From positions 50,426,986 to 50,490,985 of the forward strand of contig NC_134016.1 of the NCBI RefSeq assembly GCF_040712315.1: a stretch of DNA of 64,000 nt. The letters run 5' to 3'. Origin of the DNA: Castanea sativa. Lineage: Eukaryota; Streptophyta; Magnoliopsida; Fagales; Fagaceae. The translations under genes and the position numbers were made by a program. The notes below the pieces were generated by a model. It had not been told where the DNA came from, did not search any database, and saw only the letters and a program-made list of their open reading frames with translations. This document shows positions 34,401-46,676 of the stretch, piece by piece. Position 1 is the stretch's first letter. Each line of letters opens with the position of its first letter.

Positions 34401-35701
34401 TAAAATGAAACACAAAAAATTGGGAGAAATTATTTAATCTTCGTAGAGAAGAGACAATGTTAATATTAGATTGGAGGAAGAGGATCATTGGACAATGATA
34501 ACGTGGTCTTTCACGAGGATTGAATAATTTTTCAAAAGAGAGAGAGAGAGAGATAATTTGTATAATTGTATTCCTTATTGATAGTATTATACATCCTTTT
34601 CTTTACTTTTCTTCTTGCAAGGTTGATACAATTGTATTTTAAAGATCTAATAATATATCTACGTATAGACTTTTGACACAAAAAATGTCGTATAACATAT
34701 TCCAAGAAACTTCAGTTCAATTTTGAAAGGATTTAATCTTGTGGTACACGGGTAATTGACTTGTGGTAAGCACGTATATCAGTGTGAATGTGTTCAAGGA
34801 TTAGAGAAGATAAACTTCTTAAGACCAATTAATAAAATAAGACTAGCGACAAGACTACGCAACTAGGGCTATGGCCTACTACATGCCAAGTATATAGAGG
34901 TGGCAAAGTAAGAAATGATTGTGCATTTGTCCATTTCAGAAAACAATAACTACTATCTTTTGTTCTAGATTGCACATATATTGATATATTGACTCTATCA
35001 AACCCAAGCCATTAGCCATAGCTACAAAGAACAAAATGTTCCTCCAATTTTGGAGCAAAGTTTCTCTAATCGACTAGTAACTCAAATAAGCATCCACTTG
35101 TAATTTTAGTCACAATTTATTAAAAAGTCTTATGACATATTTAGATTCTTCCACCCTCATTAGGAGAAAATGTTGTTCGATTATATATAGATATATGCCT
35201 AAGCTAATATGTTGTCTATGTTTTGGTAGAAATAAAAGTCGTAAACAAATCTTCCCAAATGAAGAATTTCTCTTACTCTAAGGTTTAAGCATTAGCAACC
35301 ATGCTGACTGGCAGTGTGGCTTAGCAAATCCACAATATCAACGAGAAAGATTTAGAATAAACATTCATTCATTCTTTCTTTCTTTCTTTTTCGTGAAAGT
35401 ACGGTTAGTGAAAAAAATCTATTATCACTTTGGGGAGTGTACGCATGACTTTGTAGATTGAGAAAGAACTTGATTAGTTTATGTTACTGGTGGTGTCGAA
35501 TTGTTGCTTCAAAGTTAATTGGAAGTGTCAACTGGGAAGAATACATAATATCATAATGTAAAGAAGCTTTATATATGTCTTTTGCTAAAATGACATTCAG
35601 TGTGAATACTAAATAGTACATTTTTTATTTCAGTATTTGCCTAATGCTAATATTAATTCACATCAAGAAATGTCTAGTACATGAAATACAGGTCATGCCT
35701 A
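34401..35701. other. Spacer, partly repeated at 38.7 kb
   Basis: 34700-34800 (CCAAGAAACTTCAGTTCAATTTTGAAAGG) resembles 38735-38840, so the D-G part of the array also contains duplicated spacer. The family 3' flank GTCTAGTACATGAAATACAGG lies at 35671. No gene. Confidence 0.45.
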
Positions 35702-36328
35702 TTAGGGGTGTGGCCCTGTGGGCACTATAGGAGATGGTGGCGGTGGTTCAGGTGGTCGTCGCTCCTGCACTAGTTTTGCCGAATTGATAGGTGGGCCTTT
35801 CCCTTGTTTTATAGTTACAGCTCCAAACAACTCTTCTCCATGATCTCTTGCATGGTCATGATGAGGTAACTTCTCCATCTTTTCACGTGATTGTTGCATC
35901 AAAGAAATTACCATAACATATTCAAAGAAAAATAAATAAATAAATATCAGGTGTATAAGATCACAAATGCCTGCTTGGATGCAGCTATTTGTCAAAAAGC
36001 TTATTTGTTTTTTTTTTTTTTTAATTGTTGAAAGCAGTGGCAGAACTAGTATTTAAGTTTAGAGGGGCAAGATAAAAATATTCTAAATATGTTAATCAAC
36101 GACAAATTAACAATATCAAAATAAATAAACACTTGTAAACAAATGTAATAACAAGTATATGTTTTGTATCATTTAAATAAACAAACAAAAATAACCAATT
36201 CCTAATTATTAACAATTAAAAGAAGAGAATAATGTAAATACATAAAGTTTAGAAATTTAATTGATTCATTAAAATAAACTTAGAAAATAGATTCATCTGA
36301 AAGTATTAAGGGTATAGTAAATACCTCT

Positions 36329-36376
<48 letters not shown>

Positions 36377-36596
36377 TATATATATTTTTCACCATCTTGA
36401 TTGATTCATAAAATATGTAGAACTCAACATTTATTTATCTATCCTTTTAAGTATTTAAAATTTGAGTTTATAACAAAATTTTCATATTTTGAAACCATTA
36501 AAAGTCAAGTTAAAAAGTCAAGAGATAGAGGATAAAAAAAATATAATAAAGGGTTGGAGGCACAAGATTTTTGGTATAATATAAGAAGATTAAATA

Positions 36597-36662
<66 letters not shown>

Positions 36663-37428
36663 CCCACTAATTGAACTGTATGATAAAAAAGATTATCTTG
36701 ACTTATTCTTCACTATTAGGTAATTTAGCTTCATCCTAGCCATCTGATTCTAAAAAAAGTAAAAAGCTTCATCCTATTCCTATCTAGAAGACTAAACAAT
36801 TTTAATTGCATTTCACTGTTCGTTTAACTACTATTATGAATCTATGATATATATTCATTTAAGAGACAAGCAAAATATTCAAATGCTTGAATAGTTAAAT
36901 GGGTAAAAAAAGCATTACAAGTGGGACAGGGTAAAAAAATCCAGAACAAATATTACGTTCAGGGAAGTTTGTTTCCCTTATTTTTCGGTGTTTGTTTCTT
37001 TATCAGCTGCTTCTTTGCTTTTATCTTTTCTTCTTTTCTATGTCAGAGGGGTCAATTGCGTAAAAATATTTGAATATATATATCATGATAATGGTACTCT
37101 AGGACTGTTTTTACAAAGTTAGAGGGGTCAGTTGCCACCCTGGCCATGGCTCGGACCCTGCTTGAAAGTTGATTAAAATATAATTCTTTAAGAAAATAAA
37201 AATAAAAAGCAATGTTTTAAAAATGGTATATAAACAAATAAATTAAGAAGCTAAAAGAAAAAGGCAAAGACAAAGTTACTTGTATAAAATGAATAGTTAA
37301 GTGTTAATTTTTTCATTGTTTGATTGAAAAGTAAGATGAACATCTCTAATAGCCTAGTATTATATTATACTTCATAATTTCCACTATAATTTATGGCCTT
37401 AGGCTATGCATCCTAGCAATCAACCTAG

Positions 37429-37476
<48 letters not shown>

Positions 37477-37944
37477 AGGCTTGAGGTTTCAGGGTTCATC
37501 TGAAGCAATCTTATTAAGTACTCACATAAGAAAATTGGGAGAACATGCTTGATTGTTGATATTGCCTTCCAAGTAGGTTTCAGGGTTTATATGTAGCCAT
37601 CTCATTTAATTAGTAAAACCCATAGTTATGTGAGAATGATACTTTAAGAAAACTAAATTCCAAGACATGATTTCCATCTAATACGGAGTTGTAGACAGTA
37701 GTTGAAAAAAATTAGACTCACTCTATTTCTATTGTTAGCATTTACATGCATGAATACACACGAGTACAAACTATGAAGCTAATCCGTACATAGATATATA
37801 TACATATCAAACAATATACTAAAAGTTACACATAAATAGGTAAAAATTGCAAATCTCACCGGTGGAAAACAAACTCCACGCAACAAATAGGGTGTTAAGT
37901 ACAAGAAAACCAACGAGGAGACATCTCTTGACTTCAAACCTCAT
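35702..37944 (-). pseudogene. Copy F: peptide gene with lost splice acceptor (89 aa if spliced normally)
   Basis: Exon 1 37860-37944 is intact: signal peptide MRFEVKRCLLVGFLVLN to AWSLFST, donor CACCG|GTGAGA. Exon 2 (35702-35886) is open and family-like: EKMEKL, an inserted PHHDH, ARDHGEELFGAV, IKQGKGPPINSAKL, a basic ERR, then PPEPPPPSPIVPTGPHP and TAG. However, the acceptor reads AATCAC|GTGAAAAG instead of AATCAG, so the canonical AG is gone. The next AGs downstream (after GTGAAA, ATGG and GAGA) all shift the frame and hit TGA at once. Either it is a recent pseudogene or it uses a non-canonical or upstream acceptor. The intron also swallowed a 1.1-kb transposon. Confidence 0.7.
36028..37168. 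mobile_element. hAT-like non-autonomous element in intron of copy F
   Basis: TTGAAAG at 36028-36034 and 37162-37168 is a 7-8 bp target duplication around 36035-37161. The left end CAGTGGCAGAACTAG and inverted right end GCAGGGTCCGAGCCATGG are weak inverted repeats. Typical inner phrases TAGAGGGGCAAG and GAGGGGTCAGTTGCCACC are present. Two AT microsatellites (36337-36373, 36603-36658) lie inside. No transposase ORF. Confidence 0.65.
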
Positions 37945-38110
37945 CACGTTTCCTTTTGGAAGAGAATTGAACTAGCTATACACATGAATGCCACAATTTA
38001 TACGCAGCCGTTTTTTTTTTCTTTTCCTTCTTTTTGGATAGAATATTCCTTTTCTTTTATTGGGTCAGAGCTGGGGAAGTTAAGTTAGCATTTACAATTC
38101 GATTAAATGT
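37945..38110 (-). promoter_or_regulatory. Upstream region of copy F
   Basis: The family leader is interrupted: CTTTTGGAAGAGAATTGAAC, then ACATGAATGCCACAATTTATACGCAGCC. The TATA has become TATAAATT. The W-box position reads TTGGGTCAGAGCTGGGG, so the TTGACC core is lost (CTGACC). Confidence 0.5.
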
Positions 38111-39894
38111 ATATACAGTGACTTTTTTATTTGGTAATTAAACATATTTCAATGAAATGGTTAGGAATCATCAATGCAGTTTGGAAGGGGTCTACCTTCT
38201 GTTTGAAAGTGAAAGGGCCGTGAGCGTGTAGTGCACAAAGATTACATGAGAATCAAATAAGATATATTTCAAAGGCCACAAAGACATTCCACCAAACCTA
38301 GGGAAAAATATAAACGAAAAAAAGAGCTTCCTGTTTTGTGTGTTATAATAAGCCGAGTGTCGTTGAAAACAACGATCAAAAGTCTCAAACACTTCCTTAT
38401 TTTCCGTTGTTAATTAAGTAAATAATTAATAAAAAGACCATGATGTTAGTTTTTTTACTAGGATTTATTGTCTTCCATATTGTACACTTGGACCATTAAA
38501 ACTTAAAAGCCACGGCAGTGTTTATAATATGCTTGAGTCATGATATTGACCATGTATTAGTTAACAGGTTCAAAGTAAGATAGATTTCATGGTCTTTTCC
38601 TTTTAACAAGTCAAGTTGACAGATTACCATTGAAAATCCATTAATATATTTGTAAGTATTGACGTTTCAGTTTTCACACAGATTTTATATAATTAATATT
38701 CCCCCATCGATCCCCCATGCACACAGGTGGACCAGATGGTCCAAGAAATTTCAGATCAATTTTGAAGGCTTCTAACATTGTACCTACAGCCTGACAATTA
38801 CCTGTGTTGTAAGCAGGAATATGAGTGTGTATGCTATCAAAACCATTGGGGGGACCACAATATTCTAAAAATAGGCCTGCGTGGTGTGATGTGAAATACC
38901 ATAAAAGATTTGAGTTTGCCTTTCTTATCACCAATTAGTTTTGAGATAGAATGACACAGTTCACGGTCTGACAAAAACTAAAATAAAACTTAAAAGGAAG
39001 GCAAGGATTTTAATATGGTTTGACCATCATGGCTTAAATCCATGGAGCCTTTTTATTTCTCCATGTTGATTGTTCTCTGTGTTATATAACTTTGTCTATA
39101 ACTTCATATACACAATTTTTAGGGACAGAATTCCTACACATATTCAACTTGAATTAATGGGTATAGCCGTATAGCTGTTGTTTCTTGTGTGTTTGATTAG
39201 ATTGAATATTTAGAGGTATTTTGAAAGTTTTTGTGGTACTTTAGTCATTTTAGAGATTAATAATATTTTAGTCTTGTTAGAGGTAGCAGAAGAATTTTGG
39301 GTGTTTTGGTCATAATAAATAAATAAATTTAGTTATAGATATTATGATAATGATAAGGGTTTGAATTTTGATAATAACAAAAACATGATGGAAAATTTGA
39401 AATTATAGGTTATTGGATAATTTTGTAATTTAATTTAAAATAAAATCTCATATTAGCATGAATAATCAAATTACCACCATTTCATGGAGTAATCATATTA
39501 AGGGTAATCATAATACTATAAATTATGGTAACATTCTTCTCTTATTATTTTACATTCCCTATCATATATTGCACAAATAACGTACTAAACATCATAATAC
39601 GTCACATTTTCTTATAGATGGTTGTAATCATCCAAGTGAACTAATACCAAATGCTCATAGTACTTGACATTGGTATTTGCTTACTAGGAAAATGATCATC
39701 TCTATTTAAAATAGTTTCATTTTCTGATTTAGATTAAATTTTACAAATATAAAGATGTACAAACTGTCACATTATTCAAAAATTTTAAATGACATGAAAA
39801 TCTCTATACATTATTAAATTCAAAAAATAAAATCTTGATAGTGAAATAGACAAAATTGAGAGGACTTGAAATGAAAGGACCATGTTCTTACCTA
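38111..39894. other. Spacer between copies F and G with relics
   Basis: 38560-38660 (GGTCTTTTCCTTTTAACAAGTCAAGTTGACAGATTACCATTG) resembles the W-box part of a family promoter without a gene. 39530-39700 (CACATTTTCTTATAGATGGTTGTAATC ... GACATTGGTATTTGCTTACTAGG) matches the 3' flank of copies H and J, also without a gene. The minus-strand ORF 38674-38934 (86 codons, with LGPSGPPVCMGDRWGN) is not recognised and lies partly in duplicated spacer. Confidence 0.45.
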
Positions 39895-40798
39895 CTAGGG
39901 GTGTGGCCCAGGGTTCCCTCCTGGACGTGGTGGTGGTGATAGAGATGCTTGCCTTTCAGGTGGTCTATTACTATAATGTTTTATAATGACAGCTCTAGAT
40001 AATTCTTCCTCATCTTTGGCATAAGTTAGCTTCTCCATATTCTCACCTGATTATAGTGTCAAAGTTCACAACATATTCAAACAAAAAATAAATAAATACA
40101 TATAACCAAAATTTTAAAAGTACATATATACGGTTGGTTGGGAAGAAAAGTGGAAATCAATCTATAACCAGTAGCCTTGTAAATATACTTCATAATTTCT
40201 ACTACAATTTTTTGTTGTAACTTGTAAGGTTTTTCAGCTTTAATTATTGTACAATATTGCTTTAATTATTGTACAATAATTAAAGCTGAATGTAGAATCT
40301 ACATGTGAAAGGACGGATACTACTCTCCGATTGCTGAGAAACATTCTTTGTCACTATAGGGTGCATGAGTATTTAGCTAGAAAGACTTAAAAAAATAATA
40401 ATACATGTAACTCTTGTATTTTTTGGAGACACTTCTAATTATTAATTGCACCTAATATTAGGGAGGTGTGGATCTCAAAAAAAAAAAATATATATATTTA
40501 TTTATTTATTTATATATATACATACATACGGAGGTCTACACACAACAGGGGAGTGAAAAAAAGAAAAGGCTCTCCATCTCTCTCTCTTTATCGTTCACAA
40601 ACACACTCACAGAAATAAACAACACAAACTTTTGAACTTTGAAGCCATAGCTACACATACATGCCAAACAATATAAATTTTAACGACAAAGGTGCTGCAT
40701 TAATTAGTCTTACCGGTGAAAAACGAACTCCATGAAAGAAATAGGGCAGTAAGTACAAGAAAACCTAGGAGGAGGCCTCTCTTCAGCTCAAGCGTCAT
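39895..40798 (-). CDS. Copy G: secreted peptide precursor, 78 aa, two exons
   Basis: Exon 1 40714-40798, exon 2 39895-40046; donor CACCG|GTAAGACT, acceptor ATAATCAG|GTGAGAAT, phase 1. The signal peptide starts MTLELKRGLLLGFLVLT and ends SWSSFFT. The propeptide is ENMEKLTYAKDEEELSRAV, IKHYSNRPPERQ, then SLSPPPRPGGNPGPHP and TAG. Exon 2 has no in-frame ATG long enough to be flagged by a simple ORF scan. The end NPGPHP resembles PTGPHP of copy F. The central basic/proline block is short. Copies H and J share the SRAV/SRVV wording, so G is nearest to the right-hand group. Confidence 0.72.
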
Positions 40799-40920
40799 GT
40801 TGCCTTGTGGAAGAGAACTGGTCACAAGAATATCGTTATATATGCCCAGCCATATTTCAAGTTTGTATGTTTCTCTGCAGTTTCTTTAGTCCTTTTCCTT
40901 TATTTGAGCGTCAAAGTTCA
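40799..40920 (-). promoter_or_regulatory. Core promoter of copy G
   Basis: GGCATATATAACGATATTC precedes the leader TCTCTTCCACAAGGCAAC before the ATG. A TTGAC core (GTCAA, 40910-40914) lies about 112 nt upstream within ACTTTGACGC. Confidence 0.5.
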
Positions 40921-41139
40921 GAAGTCCACAAGCACACGCCACACTATACCCAGGAATAAAAATTTCAATATCCACCACTCATTCTTGATGTGGAAACAAG
41001 GGTCGCGTTTAAGTCTTCAGGAAAAAACTTTATACACATATACATTTAAATTAGACTAGAGTAAAAATATTATCTTATATAAAAATAATAATAAAAATTC
41101 TATTATCAATCATGAACTTTGCCTTTTTGTATCTCACAT

Positions 41140-41174
41140 CTCTGAAAATTTCGTGTATATCACCTTCAAATGTC

Positions 41175-41210
<36 letters not shown>

Positions 41211-41290
41211 CAGCCATGTTTGTTTTGGGTTTTTCTCTGCAATTTCTTTAGTACTTTCCCATATCAAGTCTTGGTCGTCCACTATGATTA
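41140..41290 (-). promoter_or_regulatory. Orphan promoter with expanded TATA tract
   Basis: TGTCACAATATATATA..., CCCAGCCATGTTTGTTTTGGG, CTCTGCAATTTCTTTAGTACTTTCC matches the upstream region of copies G and H, but no exon 1 lies on its left. The TATA block has become a TA microsatellite (41177-41208). Its duplicate is at 52430-52575. Confidence 0.55.
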
Positions 41291-42739
41291 CACTCTCGTC
41301 TCCTTTGGAAAAATGAAACAGCGACGAAAGCTCTAAAGCGGTCGAATCAGTCTCTCTCAGCTTTCTTCTACTTCCTGGAGAAGTAAGGTTAGTCAACACA
41401 TTACGGCCCTTTTTGCTTCAGCGATTTTAGGCAAAAAGTCATAGTAGAGTTTTCAAACCGGGGTTTTAGCTAAGGGGAAAAGTGCACCTTCCATTCATCA
41501 TCCTCTGTTCTCAACTTCATGTTTGACTAAGTCAAACCCCCACACAGCCCTTCAAGGCCAAACATGCCATCCTTATTATTCATAATTATCTTATTTATAC
41601 TATAGAATATTGCGTGCATTGTGGACTATTTGGCCATACAATCCAACATGTTCTGCACACTATACACTGACTCCCATCAAAACCAAGCCATGGCTTCATA
41701 TATGCCTAAGTTAAGAAATCGATCGTATAAGTTTTGGTGGAGTTCAAGGATGTAATAAATTGAAAAGTAAAAAGTAGCAAAACAAAACTTCCTGGTCTTG
41801 TCAACGAGTATTCAACATGGTTGCTTCTTTCTATTTTCCAACATCTCTCATTTTCTTGCTTTCATTGTCCTTTACTCTATCAAGTAAAATCCCCTAAATT
41901 CTAACCGTAGAAAACATATTTAGATTAGACACCAAATTTGACCTATTGATTGTAATTATCTTGTTGAACCTAATTGATTGTGATTGATGTTGATTGACAT
42001 TAATTGATTGATGCTAATTGACATTAATTGATTGATGCTATTAGACTTAGAGATTTGATTGCTATTTGAATTCTATTTCAAAATATAATATAATCCCATT
42101 ATGAGTTTATTTTCTGTACATGATGTGATTTGGGGACCTTTTTTAGAGGACTCTATTTAAGAGGAACCAAGGCTCAATTGATCGTGTCCAAGTGCGGTTT
42201 CCTCATTCATATATCCCTTTCTTTCATTGTTCCTTAGTTTCCCAAACACAACCCCCCCCCCAAATAGAATTTATTGTCTGACATTAGTTTTGGTATCAAT
42301 GTTGATTGCTTAATGTAATACGAAATAATGATTTTGTGTATTTGTCTTTGTTAATGGTTTTTTAATACTAAATAAATGCTTATTTAAAATTTTATGATTT
42401 TTTTTTTTTTTATTCTTCGGCTCCCCTAACTAGAAATATTGAGTCCGTCCCTAAGTAAGAAGAGCATTAAGACTATCTTTTTCTTAATAAAGTTATGGTA
42501 TTTTTATCCAAAAAAGAAAAAGAAAAAAAAGGAAGAAGAACATTAATACAGACGGTTTGGTTAATTGGGAAGTAAATAGACTTCTATATAGCTCACTTAA
42601 AATTCTATTCTTTCAGCTCATTTGCTTATGTATACTTTTTTTTTTTTTTAAATCCCACTTCTTTTTAGACATAATAAATTTACCCAAATAAAAAAGCTGA
42701 AGCTTGTGCCAATTGCAACTTCATTATGGTCAATTTTAA

Positions 42740-42935
42740 AGTAAAAACAAAATGAGTAATGTTACAGCCACAATCTATTTTACAATAATTTTACAAAATG
42801 TTAGTGTGGTCAACTTCTTATTAGTTTTCATCTAGGCTCACTATTAATATTACTTTTTCATTTACTAATAATTACTCACCACATCAACAGTTTGTAAAAT
42901 AATTTGTATCTTTAGCATTATTCAAAACAAAATGA
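42740..42935. mobile_element. MITE shared by both duplication units
   Basis: TGAGTAATGTTACAGCCACAATCTATTTTACAA and TTGTAAAATAATTTGTATCTTTAGCATTATTCA are inverted termini, with inner GTGTGGTCAACTT / ACCACATCAACAG-type pairing. The same element lies at 54311-54502, so it predates the duplication. Confidence 0.6.
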
Positions 42936-43029
42936 ACCTCGATATGTAGTAGCCATGTATTGTAGTTTGTAATATTAGTCAACGGTGTTAACCTCACTTT
43001 TAAGTTTCTATCTGATAAAAAAAAAATAC

Positions 43030-43440
43030 CCAGCCACAGTTTGTCTCTCTCAAACCTCAACAGCCACTACTCCTCCTCCTCCTCCTTCCCTCACAACCTC
43101 TCCAAGCTCCACCACACCGCCACCAACATCATCTTCCTCATCCATGAGTTCCCAAGAGTTGGAGAAGATCTTGAGAGAGAGAGAGAGAGATCATCCTACA
43201 AGATCTTGATATTACCATTATTATGCTTATCATTATTACCTACTTTAGTAACATTTCATTGTGTTTCTTTTTTACATGTCTGTAGGGTAGGTAATAATGT
43301 AGCTCACAATCTAGCTATATAAATATGCAAGACATGTTAAAAGTTTATTAGCGTGGATGGAGAATGCTTCATCTCACCTTTAAGATATTCTTGTAGCGGA
43401 TCATGGCTAATTTTCTTCATTAATAAAGTTTCAATGTCTT
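43030..43440 (+). pseudogene. Captured exon-like segment plus LINE RNase H tail
   Basis: 43060-43200 is unusually GC-rich, with a Ser/Pro-rich open frame containing SSQELEKILRERE; origin not recognised. 43240-43430 reads FLHVCRVGNNVAHNLA, then YARHVKSLL-WMENASSHL, followed by stops. That is the C-terminal end of the RNase H-like domain of plant LINE polyproteins. The copy at 54640-55070 is the duplicate. It is dead: stop codons interrupt both. Confidence 0.5.
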
Positions 43441-43621
43441 TCTTCTCAAAAATGTACCAAATGTGTACTTAATTATAATCTTACATTTCCATATTGTGTT
43501 TCTGTTGCATAAGTAACAAACCAAACATGGTAATACCTCACATTCCCTAGAGTTGGTTGTAATCTTCGAAGTGAACCAAAATGACAATTACAAATACTAT
43601 TTTGACATTGGCATTTGCCTA

Positions 43622-44786
43622 CTATGGGAGTAGACTGGGGCCTGGCGGTGGGTGAGGACGCGGTGGTGGTCGTTTAGGTACTGTATACGGACCGGCTTTG
43701 TGCTTGGATGGGTCTTTTGCCCATGGTAAAGGTGGGCTGTTAATTTGCTTTATTACAACAACTCTAGACAATTTTTTCCCATCTCTTGCTCCAGTTAACT
43801 TCTTCATGCTCTCATCTAGAAAATATAGATACCAAGTCAAAAAGATCATAAATACAGTTATTTGGGAAGTGAAAAGACATCATCTTATTATACTTCATAA
43901 TATTCCACTACAATTTTTGGTTGTAAGATTATTCCACATAGTTGTTTAGGTTGGGGGTTTTTTTTTTACTTTTATCCATTTATTCTTTCTTGCTTGAAGC
44001 CAAATTGTTCAGTTAATATTTAGGAATCCCACAACATATCACCACACATTGATTGTATCAACATATGGAGGTTAACTTCTAAATGAATATTGGAGTGGTG
44101 TGGTTTATAAATAGAAAAATTATAAAATATTTTAGGAGTAAAATAAATGTATACTCCCCACTTTAACATGAATAATGGACGATTTATCATTAATTTAATT
44201 GGCATGATCCATTGTCATATGAAAAGATGAGGTATACATTTATTATAGTCTCGGAATATCCTATAGTTACCCTTTTAAATGTTTGCTTCATTGAACACTA
44301 TTTATTTATCGCAGTCTAATTGTGTGTATGGAGGCTTCATACTTCAGTGTTAGTTTTGTCTTACTATTCATAGATGTGTTGGAAAAACATGGCACTATGT
44401 CAAAATTGGTGGTATTCATTAAATTGTATTAGGGCTAAGTTTAAATTGTATTAGGCAAAGTTCAAGTCATAAGGTGCTCAAAAATGACAAAGTTATGATA
44501 TGCTTATAGTTGAGGAGTTGTCTTTCGTACCTTAACGAATTTCCCAGTGAAATTTTCTTTATTGAAAAGTAGACATGGGGCATCAAAACAGACACAAATT
44601 TGAGCAAATTTAGATTTGAAATGAGTGAAATAAGGAAGATCGTTCAAGCGAGAAGTACTTTGGCTAAGGCAAAATTGCAGCGACTTAAAATCCAAATCTT
44701 AGAAACTGGTTTATGCTATGTTTCAACCCCTATTTTTTGCAACTATATAAAACACTTTCTTAAACAAAAAAATAACAATAATAATG

Positions 44787-44856
<70 letters not shown>

Positions 44857-45705
44857 GAGTTTTTACGTCTTTCTTGAAACCACATAATTATTTCAATGAG
44901 TTTATTGTAAAATAGATCTTCATGAAGGTACCTTCGAATATACTAGAAGTTCTGGTTCGTATGAAGAAAATCGCTATAGAAGAATTTCAGAGTTTTTGTG
45001 ACTACTACTGTAGGAAGACAACTGAGTCGCTTTCAAAGGTTGCATAGAGAGTCTAGGTACGAAGATTTAGCAAGTTCTAACTATTTGTAATTGTTTCTTC
45101 ACAGTGGATTTTTTAGAGGATTGTTTTTGTCCCCATAGTATGTAGTTTTTCCTTTGAAGAGTTACTTTATTGATTTTCCAATTCATCACCAAATCTTGTA
45201 TTTTTACTTCTATCTTATAGCTAGATCATATAATTGAGATAAATTGATACTTAATTAATAATTATAGTGTACTTAATAATACTTCTAAACTAATTTTCGA
45301 TTTATATCAAAATAAATTGGTTAGAGCACGAGTCAAAATAAAATTTTCAATTGTTTAGAACACATGAGTCAAAATAAAATTTTCGTTTTACAGCCATCTA
45401 ATGCGCGATTTTCATTGGTTAGAACACATGTTTAATATTCATTTGCATTTAATATAGTGGTGTACACAGATCAGTTGAATGCAAGGCTCACCATACCATA
45501 CCTCTCTTTATCGTATACTCAACTAAAGAACACAAAATTTGAAGCAATAGCAATATATACATGCCAAACAATATAAAATTTAAAGAAAAAAATGCTACTC
45601 TGAGTCTGAGACAGTCTTACCTGTGAAAAACAAGCTCCATGTAAGAGATAGGGCGGTAAGTAGAAGAAGACCAAGGAGTAGACCTCTATTGACCTTAGAA
45701 CTCAT
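43622..45705 (-). CDS. Copy H: secreted peptide precursor, 92 aa, two exons
   Basis: Exon 1 45621-45705, exon 2 43622-43815; donor CACAG|GTAAGACT, acceptor TTTCTAG|ATGAGAGC, phase 1, giving FFT-DESMKKL. The signal peptide starts MSSKVNRGLLLGLLLLT and ends TWSLFFT. The propeptide is ESMKKLTGARDGKKLSRVVV, IKQINSPPLPWAKDPSKHK, then AGPYTVPKRPPPRPHPPPGPSLLP and TAG. The junction residue is Asp instead of Gly because the acceptor moved to CTAG. The tail has a KR site followed by a 15-residue proline-rich end, but lacks the GPxP terminus. The intron of about 1.8 kb contains a long TA microsatellite. Duplicate of copy J. Confidence 0.72.
44788..44852. repeat. TA microsatellite in intron of copy H
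   Basis: About 30 TA units. The matching position in copy J (about 56309-56318) has only a few units, so it expanded after the duplication. Confidence 0.85.
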
Positions 45706-45830
45706 GATACCTTGTGGGAGAGATGCGTGAGTGAATATCACAACATATATTATATATATACCCAGCCATGTTTGCTTTGTCTTTTTCTCTGCAGTTTCTT
45801 TAGTCCTTTTCCATTATTAATAGTGCGTAC
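45706..45830 (-). promoter_or_regulatory. Core promoter of copy H
   Basis: The minus strand has CATGGCTGGGTATATATATAATATATGTTGTGATATTCAC before the leader CGCATCTCTCCCACAAGG. The family TATA is enlarged by TA units. No TTGACC W-box was found in the usual place. Confidence 0.5.
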
Positions 45831-46143
45831 GTTACTGTTCAAAAGGCCACATCCACAACCACCTTTGACTTTCAGATGGTTTATTAATTAAGTTTGACAA
45901 ACTTTCATCAATATCCAATAATAAGATAGTCTATGAGATTTCTGTTCAACACTTCCACTGCCATAAGACGTGGTCTATTGTCATTCATATTATACCAAGG
46001 CATACTACTAATTCAATTGTCAATAATATGAATTTTCTTTCTTCTTTCTTAGAAAAAAGTTTCAACTTTTCTTCTGCTTTATTGGATCACAAATCTTACC
46101 CTGTCAATAATGGAGTTAAAATGCATTTCAACTGATTTTGCAA

Positions 46144-46676
46144 TTAAACAATGGATAATGATATGTTCAAGTGTTGCTTCCTCTGTCTCACAAAGCATAA
46201 ACTCTTAGTTTTCTCAATATTAATCCTTTTTCCAATTACCGACCTAGTTTGGATTATTTGCCAAGCTATAATCCACAATAGGTAGAGTTTTGAATCTATA
46301 CTTTTAGTTTCCGAAGTTTTTTCCATTATTTGCTCTCCCGTGGTATATTCTCAAATCCTCTACCTAGTTGTGATACTTGATAATTTGACTTTGAGGAGAA
46401 TTTACCTGATGAATTGGGTAACCAAATTAATGAGTTTTCTGGGTTGGTTTCGAGTAGTTGCAATCGGAGGATTTTTCTCTCCAATTCCCTCTCAAATGTT
46501 TTTTTCCAAAACAAAATTTGTCCATTTTGATTGGGTTTTGCAATAGAGGGATGTTTATTACGGACCACATGCATAAGGCATATAAAAAGAATTGAAGAAG
46601 TGTCATTTTCCAAAAACTCAAGAAAAGAGAATGTAATTACTCTTAAATAAATAAATAAATAATAATAATATCTCAC
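46144..46676 (-). pseudogene. LINE reverse-transcriptase zinc-binding fragment
   Basis: On the minus strand, NSLIWLPNSSGKFSSKSNYQ followed, after frame changes, by IAWQIIQTRSVIGKRINIE and LCFVRQRKQHLNI is the zf-RVT region (between RT and the C-terminus) of plant non-LTR retrotransposons. Several stops and frameshifts. The duplicate lies at 57551-58340. Confidence 0.65.

Larger units (their letters stand above)
41120..46670. repeat. Segmental duplication unit containing copy H (pairs with 52400-58400)
   Basis: Near-identical order and sequence over more than 5 kb, from CATCTCACATxTCTGAAAATTT through the gene and into the LINE fragment. Shared landmarks include the TTGATTGATGCTA repeats (41.99 / 53.57 kb), the poly-C tract (42.25 / 53.81 kb), the MITE (42.74 / 54.31 kb), the RNase H scrap (43.24 / 54.88 kb) and both exons of H and J. 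Differences include microsatellite lengths and the Stowaway element present only in the right copy. Confidence 0.85.

Noticed and set aside
36337..36658. CRISPR-like or satellite array
   Set aside because: Simple AT dinucleotide repeats within a plant transposon; no spacers.
44600..44887. Ile-Tyr repeat ORF
   Set aside because: Runs through a TA microsatellite; no homology in the duplicate block.
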